Origin: ELB16-189 sp018266435
GTDB taxonomy: Bacteria > Bacteroidota > Bacteroidia > Cytophagales > Cyclobacteriaceae
Direction of reading: 5' to 3'
Assembly (NCBI GenBank): GCA_030123525.1
Contig: CP126125.1
Location: 2,046,001-2,110,000 of the forward strand
Length of the DNA stretch: 64,000 nt
The first letter of the stretch is position 1. The number at the start of each line of letters is the position of its first letter. Below are positions 53,781-61,358 of this stretch, in pieces. The notes beneath the pieces are model-generated. The model had not been told where the DNA came from. It worked only from the letters and a program-made list of their open reading frames with translations, and ran no database searches. The position numbers and the translations under genes are program-made.

Positions 53781-54674
53781 TCAGCGACCTTCTTTGAAGA
53801 CTATTTTACCCATTGATACATCCAGGTCAAAAGTCAGAATGGCTTTTGCATTTTTTGAATAGGAAGAATTGGCAAAAGTATTGGGGGCAATTTTTTTCAG
53901 GTTGCGTGATAAATTAACACTGCACAACCACGAATCAGAAACATATACGATTACGGGAACGTCCTGTGGGGGCAAATGAATAATAAGGTTGCCCGCACCC
54001 ACGGTTCCCTTTACCCGGTGCGGCATGATGGGCTTATCACTGAAATCCAAAAGCATATTACCAAACCCCACATCGGCCAAAACATATTTAGACCGGGTGA
54101 GGTTAAGTTGATGGGCGGCCACGCTGCCCATATTCACCTTGATGGAAAAAGTATCCATCTCAATTTTATTTTCCTGATCAGAGCTGTAAGATACATTGAC
54201 ATCGGCACTTCCGGTATTGATTTTAAGTTTGTTTATCGTCAGCCCGGCCAGGTCGATATTGGCATTGCCCAATCCATAATCCAGGTCAAGGGCATAAGAC
54301 ACCCCTTCTGCCAAATAGACTTTCCAAAATTTGTCATTGGATCGTTCGTCCATTCCAAACACTTGGCGAGAAATTTTTCTACCCACTCCGCGTTGGTTTT
54401 CCTGCTCCAAAGAGAGTTTGATTACACAAGTCTTTCCTTTTACTTCCTTACTGAAGGAATGGGAATATTCTTCTAAATTCTGGCTGCTGTAGATGTCAAG
54501 TAAATCTTGGTTTTGGCTGGGGCGTATGAAGCAGTTGCCGGTTTTTGTTTTGAGGCTGAGCTCAATCTTATCGCACTTTTCATTCTTTTCAACCATGAAT
54601 TGTTTTTTCACTTGAGCAAAAGAATGCAGCCCTAACAGTTTTACACACAAAGTAATTGCCAACACTTTATACAT
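53781..54674 (-). CDS. toastrack/LiaF-like adhesion-type envelope protein
   Basis: 297 residues with a signal peptide (cleavage SFAQ-V). The body is a right-handed, beta-rich repeat: NANIDLAGLTINKLKINTGS and later stretches VNMGSVAAHQLNLTRS and DVGFGNMLLDFSDK. This parallel pattern resembles toastrack (DUF4097/LiaF C-terminal) domains found in cell-wall-stress proteins. Each turn repeats DxG-like loops. It is transcribed toward the ABC-2 operon start, 85 bases upstream on the same strand, which hints at a shared envelope-stress function. Identification by pattern only. Confidence 0.62.
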   Translation of the reverse strand: MYKVLAITLCVKLLGLHSFAQVKKQFMVEKNEKCDKIELSLKTKTGNCFIRPSQNQDLLDIYSSQNLEEYSHSFSKEVKGKTCVIKLSLEQENQRGVGRKISRQVFGMDERSNDKFWKVYLAEGVSYALDLDYGLGNANIDLAGLTINKLKINTGSADVNVSYSSDQENKIEMDTFSIKVNMGSVAAHQLNLTRSKYVLADVGFGNMLLDFSDKPIMPHRVKGTVGAGNLIIHLPPQDVPVIVYVSDSWLCSVNLSRNLKKIAPNTFANSSYSKNAKAILTFDLDVSMGKIVFKEGR

Positions 54675-54737
54675 ACACCAATCAAACGGTGGGCAAGAGT
54701 CATGGTTGCCCGGATGTAAGGAAAGCTTATTATTTGT

Positions 54738-54771
54738 AAAAAAAAATGACCCGTAAAGTGAGTTAAACGGG
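54738..54771 (-). terminator. rho-independent terminator of grpE-dnaJ
   Basis: On the minus strand CCCGT and ACGGG form a short stem around a 12-base loop, then after three bases a run of nine T residues follows. It lies 27 bases past the dnaJ stop codon. Confidence 0.65.
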
Positions 54772-54797
54772 CAAGAAACTGATAAGTTTCAATATAA

Positions 54798-55907
54798 TTA
54801 GCCGAAATATTCTCTCATTCGCTCGAAAAAGCCTTTTTCGTTGGCATCGGGATGGGGTTTGAAGTTAGGCGAGGCTTTGAGCGATTCTAATTTTGCCTTT
54901 TCTTCCGCTGTCAGTTTTTTGGGGGTCCACACATTAATATAAATGAGTTGGTCTCCGTGGCCATACCCGTTAATGTCTTTGATGCCCTTTCCGCGCAAGC
55001 GTAAAATTTTTCCACTTTGCGTTCCGGGTTCAATTTTCAGACGCACTTTACCAGTGATGGATGGAACTTCCACCGAAGTTCCTAAAGCTGCATCAATGAA
55101 GCTGATGTGCAGATCATAGACCACATTGTTTCCATCACGTTTGAGTTCTGCGTTCTCAATTTCTTCGATCAAAATCAACAGATCACCGGCTATACCGCCC
55201 CCCGGTGCATCGTTTCCTTTGCCCGACATAGAAAGTTGCATCCCATCCGCCACACCGGCAGGAATTTTTACCGATAGAGTGTCTTCCTTAGAAATCAGCC
55301 CCGAGCTGTCTACTCCGGGCGGTCGTTTGTCAATAGTTTGACCGGCTCCGTTACAAGCAGGGCAGGTAGTAGTGGATACCATTTGGCCGAGCATGGTGTT
55401 TACTACTTTGCGCACCTGGCCCTGCCCCTGGCAGGTAGTGCAGTTTTTGTAGGTTACGCCATCGGCTTGCACCAGCCGGTTTACTTTTATTTTTTTTTCA
55501 ACTCCGTTGGAGATTTCTTCCAGGGTTAGTTTTAGTTTGATGCGCAGGTTAGAGCCTTTGCGCTGACGCGAGCGGCCACTTCCGCCAAAAAAACTTTCAA
55601 ACCCGCCTCCACCAAAAATATCTCCAAAGTTGCTGAAGATGTCTTCCATGTTCATTTCATGCGATTGGAAGCCACCACTGCCCGGTTTAGAGTGACCAAA
55701 GCGATCGTACTGGCTGCGCTTGTTAGCATCGCTTAGTACTTCATACGCTTCGGCTGCTTCTTTGAATTTTTCTTCGGCTTCTTTGTTGCCTGGGTTTTTA
55801 TCAGGGTGGTATTGAATGGCCAGTTTGCGATAGGCTTTTTTAAGTTCTTCCGCTGTGGCTGTCTTGCTCACACCAAGTATTTCGTAGTAATCTCTTTTGG
55901 TTGACAT
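54798..55907 (-). CDS. dnaJ: chaperone protein DnaJ with reduced zinc-finger domain
   Basis: 369 residues. The J-domain is intact (HPD in IQYHPDKNPGNKEAEE, residues about 33-35), followed by a Gly/Phe-rich linker (GGGGFESFFGGSGRS). The cysteine-rich region has only two CxxCxGxG motifs (CTTCQGQGQ and CPACNGAGQ); usual DnaJ has four. The missing ones are the first and fourth, which together form zinc centre I in E. coli DnaJ; the two that remain form zinc centre II. The frame runs through smoothly and the C-terminal substrate-binding domains are normal (GHGDQLIYINVWTPKKLT). It works with DnaK in protein folding; dnaK is not in the window. It follows grpE by 40 bases. Confidence 0.93.
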   Translation of the reverse strand: MSTKRDYYEILGVSKTATAEELKKAYRKLAIQYHPDKNPGNKEAEEKFKEAAEAYEVLSDANKRSQYDRFGHSKPGSGGFQSHEMNMEDIFSNFGDIFGGGGFESFFGGSGRSRQRKGSNLRIKLKLTLEEISNGVEKKIKVNRLVQADGVTYKNCTTCQGQGQVRKVVNTMLGQMVSTTTCPACNGAGQTIDKRPPGVDSSGLISKEDTLSVKIPAGVADGMQLSMSGKGNDAPGGGIAGDLLILIEEIENAELKRDGNNVVYDLHISFIDAALGTSVEVPSITGKVRLKIEPGTQSGKILRLRGKGIKDINGYGHGDQLIYINVWTPKKLTAEEKAKLESLKASPNFKPHPDANEKGFFERMREYFG

Positions 55908-55947
55908 TCTAATTGGTTAATTGATACATTTGATAATTGAGCATCGA

Positions 55948-56511
55948 TCAACTTCCCACCACTACTTTTGCAAACCGGATTACTTTCTCGCCCAATAAGT
56001 ATCCTTTTTCTACCACCTCCACTATTTTTCCTTTCAGTTTTTCTTCAGGTGAAGGAATTTGGGTAATGGCCTCGTGTAAGTCAAGGTTGAAGTCTGAACC
56101 CCGACCTGCCTCCATTACTTTTATATTGAATGTCTCCAGTGTTTTTTTAAACTTATTCTGAATCAGAAAAAATCCTTCTGCTTCTTTGTCGTTTTTTTCT
56201 TTGAATGATTTTTCGGCTCGTTCAAAATCATCCATTACCGGCAAAAGTGCGATCAATAATTGCTCGTTGGCCGATGAAATCAGTTCTAAGCGTTCTTTGG
56301 CGTTACGTCTACGAAAATTGTCGAATTCGGCATAGAGGCGCACATACTTGTCTTTGGCTTCTGCCAATTCGTCCTGCAATTTCTTGATTGGGTCGGCAGA
56401 CGGCTCCGTTACCGGTGATGGAGAGGGCTCGGGTGTTTGCGGAAGGCCTTCTTCCTTCATAGATTCCTCATGTTTTTCAAGTTCTGGCTCGGGGTGCACA
56501 CTATTTTCCAT
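55948..56511 (-). CDS. grpE: nucleotide exchange factor GrpE
   Basis: 187 residues. An acidic/Pro-rich N-terminus (residues 1-45, TPEPSPSPVTEPS) leads into the long coiled coil (KKLQDELAEAKDKYVRLYAE, FDNFRRRNAKERLEL) and the beta-wing head with IMEAG-like (seen as VMEAGRGSDFNLDLHEAI) and GYLLGEKVIRFAKV. GrpE releases ADP from DnaK in the DnaK-DnaJ cycle. It is the first gene of the pair with dnaJ. A TCTATTTG element (56534-56541, minus strand, one mismatch) may be the promoter; no CIRCE-type operator is seen. Confidence 0.95.
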   Translation of the reverse strand: MENSVHPEPELEKHEESMKEEGLPQTPEPSPSPVTEPSADPIKKLQDELAEAKDKYVRLYAEFDNFRRRNAKERLELISSANEQLLIALLPVMDDFERAEKSFKEKNDKEAEGFFLIQNKFKKTLETFNIKVMEAGRGSDFNLDLHEAITQIPSPEEKLKGKIVEVVEKGYLLGEKVIRFAKVVVGS

Positions 56512-56590
56512 TGGTTAATACTTATTTCAAGCGCAAATAGACAAGAATTTTGCCAAGAAGAGAAATGTGACAGGATGACCATTTAATTAG

Positions 56591-57580
56591 CTAATGCAGC
56601 TCCTTCCAAATCAAATCTTTCAGTTCGGCAATGCCTTGATTGGTTATGGATGAAATAAAAATTGTTGGAATATTTTTAGGAAGATCTTTTTTGATCTCGG
56701 CTTTTAACTCGTCATCGAGCATGTCACTTTTAGAAATGGCGAGTAATCTTTTTTTGTCAAGCAACTCAGGGTTGTATTTTTTCAATTCATTCAAGAGGAT
56801 TTCAAATTCAGTTTTGATGTCCTTCGCATCAGCCGGCACGAGAAAGAGCAGCAATGAGTTTCGCTCGATGTGTTTTAAAAACCGGATGCCCAATCCTTTG
56901 CCCTCGGCCGCTCCCTCAATTATTCCGGGAATATCGGCCATCACAAAACTTTTCTCATCGCGGTAAGGAACCACACCCAGATTGGGTGTGAGCGTAGTGA
57001 AGGCATAGTCTGCAATTTTTGGCTTGGCTGCCGAGACCACTGAGAGCAGGGTAGATTTGCCCGCATTAGGAAATCCGACTAAGCCCACATCGGCCAGCAA
57101 GCGCAGTTCAAGCACAACCCAATCGTCAGTTCCGGGTTCACCGGGCTGGGCATGTTGAGGTGCCTGATTGGTGGGGGTAGCAAAAAATGCATTTCCTTTT
57201 CCTCCCCGGCCTCCCCGGCCGAGAATAAATTCCTGACCATCTTCAGTGATCTCGCCCAACACTTCTTCGGTCTCAAATCGTTTGGCTATGGTGCCGAGGG
57301 GCACCTCCACAATTTCATCTCGGCCGGCTGCGCCTGTCATGTTTTGGCCTTCACCGCTTTTGCCTGATTGGGCAATGATGTGTTTGCGGTATTTTAGGTG
57401 GAGCAATGTCCACAGTTGGGCATTGCCTTTTAAGATTACGTGACCACCCCGTCCGCCATCGCCCCCGTCAGGGCCGCCCTTTTCAATAAATTTTTCACGG
57501 TGAAAATGCATGCACCCCGCACCCCCGTTTCCGGAACGCGAATTAAATTTTACGTAGTCTATGAAGTTGGGAGAAGACAC
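56591..57580 (-). CDS. obgE: Obg family GTPase
   Basis: 329 residues. The Gly-rich Obg fold comes first (SRSGNGGAGCMHFHREKF, GGPDGGDGGRGGHVIL), then the G domain: G1 GFPNAGKSTLL, G3 DIPGIIEGA and G4 reading ISKSDM, where most GTPases have NKxD. The Asn-to-Ser change in G4 is a known variation in this phylum. The optional C-terminal OCT domain is absent, as in other short Obg proteins. Obg takes part in ribosome assembly and stress control. The start is GTG at 57580. adk is 80 bases upstream on the same strand, so they may be co-transcribed. Confidence 0.95.
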   Translation of the reverse strand: MSSPNFIDYVKFNSRSGNGGAGCMHFHREKFIEKGGPDGGDGGRGGHVILKGNAQLWTLLHLKYRKHIIAQSGKSGEGQNMTGAAGRDEIVEVPLGTIAKRFETEEVLGEITEDGQEFILGRGGRGGKGNAFFATPTNQAPQHAQPGEPGTDDWVVLELRLLADVGLVGFPNAGKSTLLSVVSAAKPKIADYAFTTLTPNLGVVPYRDEKSFVMADIPGIIEGAAEGKGLGIRFLKHIERNSLLLFLVPADAKDIKTEFEILLNELKKYNPELLDKKRLLAISKSDMLDDELKAEIKKDLPKNIPTIFISSITNQGIAELKDLIWKELH

Positions 57581-57585
57581 TATTA

Positions 57586-57623
57586 GTTTAAGATTTCTGG
57601 ATTTTCAGGTTTAAGATTTCTGG
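57586..57623. repeat. two 15-bp direct repeats
   Basis: GTTTAAGATTTCTGG occurs at 57586-57600 and again at 57609-57623, with a period of 23 bases, in the gap between adk and obgE. No protein-binding role is known. Confidence 0.6.
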
Positions 57624-57660
57624 TTTGATCTATTCATAATACGAAATCTGTAAGCTGCAA

Positions 57661-58230
57661 TTATTGTTGGTCGATCACTTTGCAAATATTTTCAAATATC
57701 TCTTCGATGTCACCAATGCCGTGCACTGTATTTAACCGTTTTTGTTTTTCGTAATAGGGCAGTACGTGAATGGTCTTGGTAAAATATTCGGTGATGCGTT
57801 TGTTAAGTTTCTCTTCTTCATCATCGGCCCGGTTTTCCACCGTCCTGCGTTTGGCGATGCGTGCACGCACTTCGGCCTCAGTTACTTCCAGCGCAATGAC
57901 ATAGTGAATGGCTGAGTTATTGTCTTTCATGAATTTATCCAATGCTTCGGCCTGCGGAACGGTGCGGGGAAATCCATCAAATAAAAAACCTTTGGCTTTC
58001 GGATTTTTATCCAACTCCTCTTTCAGCATGGCAATGGTAATTTCATCGGGCACAAGCGCACCACTGTTCATAATTTCTTTCACACGCTTGCCGAGCGGAG
58101 TGTCATTCTTGGTGTGCCAGCGGAATAAGTCGCCCGTGGAAATATGGACAAAACCATATTTTTTTATGAGTTTCTCGCTTTGCGTGCCTTTGCCAGCACC
58201 GGGAGGGCCGAAGAGTACCAGATTGATCAT
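57661..58230 (-). CDS. adk: adenylate kinase
   Basis: 189 residues, the short form. The P-loop GPPGAGKGT, AMP-binding region STGDLFRWH, FLFDGFPRTVPQAEAL and the arginines in AKRRTVENRADDEEEK are all in place; the long LID insertion with zinc-binding cysteines is absent. The enzyme converts ATP + AMP to 2 ADP. It is followed by obgE after an 80-base gap with direct repeats, the usual Bacteroidota order. Confidence 0.95.
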   Translation of the reverse strand: MINLVLFGPPGAGKGTQSEKLIKKYGFVHISTGDLFRWHTKNDTPLGKRVKEIMNSGALVPDEITIAMLKEELDKNPKAKGFLFDGFPRTVPQAEALDKFMKDNNSAIHYVIALEVTEAEVRARIAKRRTVENRADDEEEKLNKRITEYFTKTIHVLPYYEKQKRLNTVHGIGDIEEIFENICKVIDQQ

Positions 58231-58352
58231 TTGCTGGTGATTATTTTTTCAAAAAGAGCGGCAAGATAAATTTAATTTGAGAATTGGTCAATTTGCGTAT
58301 TTGAAAATTAACCAATTCATTTTCGAGTATTCAAGTCAACTCATCTTATAAA

Positions 58353-59705
58353 TCAGTACGAATCATCCTGTGCAAAAGTATTCTTTCGCGTTTTCCATTG
58401 ACCGTTGGTAAAATCGGGGAAGTCAACGCTTGCTCCGTTTTGCGCAATCGATTTTTCGGAAAGCGGTGTAATGGCGCTCCACGTAACTGCATCGTATACA
58501 TCTTGCGGAGGAGTGGTTTTTCTTTTTACTGATTCGATGAATGCATTGAACACAAACCAGTCCATGCCTCCGTGACCGGCACCGGCAGCATCGCTGCCGT
58601 ATTTTTTCCAAAGCGGATGGTCATATTTTTCGAACCAGGTTTTGGTATCTTCCCACTGATGAGGTTTGGCGCTTTGTCCTTCAATGTAAAGGGATCGGTT
58701 TACATCCATCCAAATTCCCTTGGTGCCCTGCACACGGAAGCCGAGCGAGTAAGGGCGAGGTAGATCGGTGTCATGTTGTAGCAAAATAGTTTCATCATTG
58801 GACGTGCGGATCATGGTTGTGACCACATCGCCTAATTTAAAATTGACTTTGGCATTGGGATGGTTTTCTCCACCGCCTTTTACAATATACTCATGCAGGC
58901 CACGTGCTTTTGTGGAATAAGAAACAAGTTGAGTAAACCGATTGCCCCGGTTGATGTTCGTCATCATAGCAATAGGGCCAATGCCGTGAGTAGGGTAGAG
59001 GTCGCCATTACGTGTAACCGAGTGTTGGGTGCGCCACTGTGCTTCTGAAAAACCTTTTTCGCCAAACTCCACACCATGACCGTAAATGTGTTTGCCATCG
59101 TTGAATTTTACTTCGCGCAAGTCGTGCTGATAACCACCTTGCAAATGGATCAGTTCGCCAAATATATTTTGACGTACCATGTTCATCACGGCCATTACGT
59201 CTCTGCGGTAGCAAACATTTTCAAGCATCATCAGCGGCATGCCGGTTTTTTCTGAGGTGCGAACAATTTCCCAACATTCGTCTATGGTCATCCCAACGAT
59301 CACTTCACAGGCCACAAATTTTTTGGCGTTCATGGCATCGATGCACATGCGGGTATGCCACTCCCATGGGGTAGCGATGATCACCGCATCAATGTCTTTT
59401 TTCTCCAGTAATTTTTTATAGCCTTGGGGGCCGTCCATAATTACCTGGGGTCTGGGTTTGCCGGAGTTGCCGACCAGCCCCAGGCTCATGTCAATCATGC
59501 GTTGCTGAATATCGCAGATGGCCACTACTTCCACGTCATCGCGGTCGAGTGCTAATTCTAAATGACTTTGCCCGCGTGCGCCCACACCAATAAACCCCAG
59601 GCGAATTTTATCAGAGGGTGCGGCAAAAATTGTATTAGATGGTAAAATGGTGAAGGCTGCACCAGCCAGCGCGCTTGCTTTAATAAAGTCTCTTCTTGTT
59701 TTCAT
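58353..59705 (-). CDS. Tat-exported Gfo/Idh/MocA oxidoreductase, GH109-like
   Basis: 450 residues. The N-terminus MKTRRDFIKASALAGAAFTI is a twin-arginine signal, followed by a Rossmann NAD-binding domain (LGFIGVGARGQSHLELAL) and the MocA C-terminal domain. The stretch GGYQHDLREVKF and later RNGDLYPTHGIGPIAMMTNI are similar to GH109 alpha-N-acetylgalactosaminidases, which use NAD-dependent hydrolysis and are also Tat-exported. Hydrolysis of a GalNAc-type sugar is thus plausible; a plain sugar dehydrogenase remains possible. No carbohydrate-uptake genes are next to it. Confidence 0.82.
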   Translation of the reverse strand: MKTRRDFIKASALAGAAFTILPSNTIFAAPSDKIRLGFIGVGARGQSHLELALDRDDVEVVAICDIQQRMIDMSLGLVGNSGKPRPQVIMDGPQGYKKLLEKKDIDAVIIATPWEWHTRMCIDAMNAKKFVACEVIVGMTIDECWEIVRTSEKTGMPLMMLENVCYRRDVMAVMNMVRQNIFGELIHLQGGYQHDLREVKFNDGKHIYGHGVEFGEKGFSEAQWRTQHSVTRNGDLYPTHGIGPIAMMTNINRGNRFTQLVSYSTKARGLHEYIVKGGGENHPNAKVNFKLGDVVTTMIRTSNDETILLQHDTDLPRPYSLGFRVQGTKGIWMDVNRSLYIEGQSAKPHQWEDTKTWFEKYDHPLWKKYGSDAAGAGHGGMDWFVFNAFIESVKRKTTPPQDVYDAVTWSAITPLSEKSIAQNGASVDFPDFTNGQWKTRKNTFAQDDSY

Positions 59706-59756
59706 GTTTTTATCATTTATTTTTTTGATCGCACCCGTGTTTAGCTAAAGGATAGT

Positions 59757-60068
59757 TCAGGCGTTTATTTTCTTTTTGAAGTAGGTGATAATCCGGCTAA
59801 AAAATCGTTTTTCAAATTGAAAGAAGAAAGTGAATTGACCAAACAAAAATCCATAACCCAACAAAAAAAGATTGTAGATGGGCAGGATCAAAACGTAATA
59901 CAGCACTTTAGCCCACAGGGGTATTTCATTTCCAAACAAGAAAAATAAAATGGGCTTCTTCACAAGAAGTACGGTAAAACCGGTGCAAATGAAAGTGAGC
60001 AAGATGGCGATGACCTGCCAGCTGTTTTTTGCATTCCATCGTTGTTGAAGTCGCGCGAGCCAAGACAT
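59757..60068 (-). CDS. DUF6787 family small membrane protein
   Basis: 103 residues with two membrane helices (about 18-35, ILLTFICTGFTVLLVKKP, and about 52-76, VLYYVLILPIYNLFLLG) and a conserved start (MSWLARLQQRWNAK) and end (FFQFEKRFFSRI). These match DUF6787, a Bacteroidota family of unknown function. It starts 7 bases after the pseudouridine synthase gene, so it is the second gene of a two-gene operon; families of RNA modification and small membrane proteins often neighbour each other without known link. Confidence 0.7.
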   Translation of the reverse strand: MSWLARLQQRWNAKNSWQVIAILLTFICTGFTVLLVKKPILFFLFGNEIPLWAKVLYYVLILPIYNLFLLGYGFLFGQFTFFFQFEKRFFSRIITYFKKKINA

Positions 60069-60075
60069 GGCTCAA

Positions 60076-60744
60076 TTAACTAAAAAGTTTCCAATATTCA
60101 TTTGTTGGCAGCAGAGCCTCAATTAAAATTTTTTCTTTTTTTACAGGATGTACGAACTGAAGCTGCCGGGCATGAAGGCAAATAGACTTATCCTGATTGG
60201 GTTGAGGATACCCGTATTTTAAATCGCCCACAATAGGGCAACCCAAGGAGGCTAGCTGAACCCTGATTTGATGTGGCCGGCCGGTTACTGGATTTATTTC
60301 GAGCAGGAAGAATCCGTCTTTTTCTTTAAGGAGTTGGTAACTTAATTCAGACCGTTGGCCTTCTTTGTTTTCTTTTGTGTAAGCTGTAACCTTGTTGGTC
60401 TTTTCGTTTTTAATGATCCAATGAATTAATGTGCCGCATTCTTTAGCAGGTTTGTGTCGAACTATTGCCCAGTATGTTTTTTTGGTTTCGCGCTCGCGAA
60501 AGAGTGTGTTCATCCGTTCTAATGCTTTTGTGGTTCGCGCGAAAATGACAACACCGCTCACGGGGCGGTCGAGGCGATGCACGACACCCAAAAACACATC
60601 TCCGGGTTTATGGTATTTTTTTTTGAGGTAATGTTTGCAACGTTCAACCAGTGGCACATCACCGGTTTCATCACCTTGTACCAATTCGCCAGCCTGTTTA
60701 TTGATAGCCAGCAAGTGATTGTCTTCGTAGAGGACAGTCAACAT
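60076..60744 (-). CDS. RluA family pseudouridine synthase
   Basis: 222 residues. The catalytic motif GVVHRLDRPVSGVVIFA contains the active-site aspartate (HRLD), and the second motif reads PVTGRPHQIRVQLASLGCPI. There is no S4 domain, so it is the short RluA/RluC/TruC-like type acting on rRNA or tRNA; the site is unknown. The ATG at 60744 is used; a TTG two codons upstream is possible. The DUF6787 gene follows 7 bases later. Confidence 0.9.
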   Translation of the reverse strand: MLTVLYEDNHLLAINKQAGELVQGDETGDVPLVERCKHYLKKKYHKPGDVFLGVVHRLDRPVSGVVIFARTTKALERMNTLFRERETKKTYWAIVRHKPAKECGTLIHWIIKNEKTNKVTAYTKENKEGQRSELSYQLLKEKDGFFLLEINPVTGRPHQIRVQLASLGCPIVGDLKYGYPQPNQDKSICLHARQLQFVHPVKKEKILIEALLPTNEYWKLFS

Positions 60745-61358
60745 AGTCAATCCTGGTTAAGTCTTTTTTCGAATTCAATACTTTTGAGATCGTGCCAGTC
60801 ATTGCTTAAGTTTTCCATTCAGGATTCATTAGTCAGATCAAGTTTATTTTTCATTCTCGTTTACACCTCTTCAATTGTTTTTTACACCTGATTGCTCTTC
60901 GTACTAAACAATCCTATCACCTTGGCACTTTGCTGTGAAGCTGTTAGGATAAAATTTTGTCTTGTAGTTAAAGACTCTCTGTTCAATATTGCTCGTTACG
61001 CCTGTATATAAAAAAGTAAATTGCTTGTTGGTAAGGTGCAACCTAAGCAGGTTTTCGCTACATAAATATACACCATACTATTATTTTATTGGCGATGCCT
61101 CAATTACAGTACTCTTCAATTTGTCATGCCACACTGCGCTGATGGGTGTTCAGGCTTTATGCTCAGAATTTGTAGCTACACCTAACTATACCTGCAAAGG
61201 TGATGAGCTGTACACGTTGATTGGCCTCAGTCTTTGATCTGGGAAAAATGAAGGATTCAGTTGAGGCTCAGGCACTCGTTCCTCAACCGGATTGCCCATA
61301 CACTGAATGGTTTCGGGCATTCATTTCTCGAGATGGAATGACGTGATAAGCGGAGTTG
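60745..61358. other. 614-base region without a recognisable gene
   Basis: No frame in it has recognisable protein features. It contains TTTACACCT twice (60860-60868 and 60881-60889, 21 bases apart), an inverted repeat GTTGAGG / CCTCAAC (61260-61266 and 61281-61287), and an imperfect palindrome centred on CTCGAG (61318-61340). The last is close to the end of prfC and may be part of a dispersed intergenic repeat. Base use is lower in G+C than the neighbouring genes. Confidence 0.5.

Noticed and set aside
53976..54476. 166-codon open frame antisense to the toastrack-like gene
   Set aside because: Begins with no promoter, matches no pattern, and the opposite strand has a signal peptide and regular beta pattern.
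60989..61237. 82-codon frame in the 614-base gap
   Set aside because: Starts at TTG, has no promoter or family likeness, and its composition is not protein-like (many Cys/Tyr/Leu, no domain pattern).
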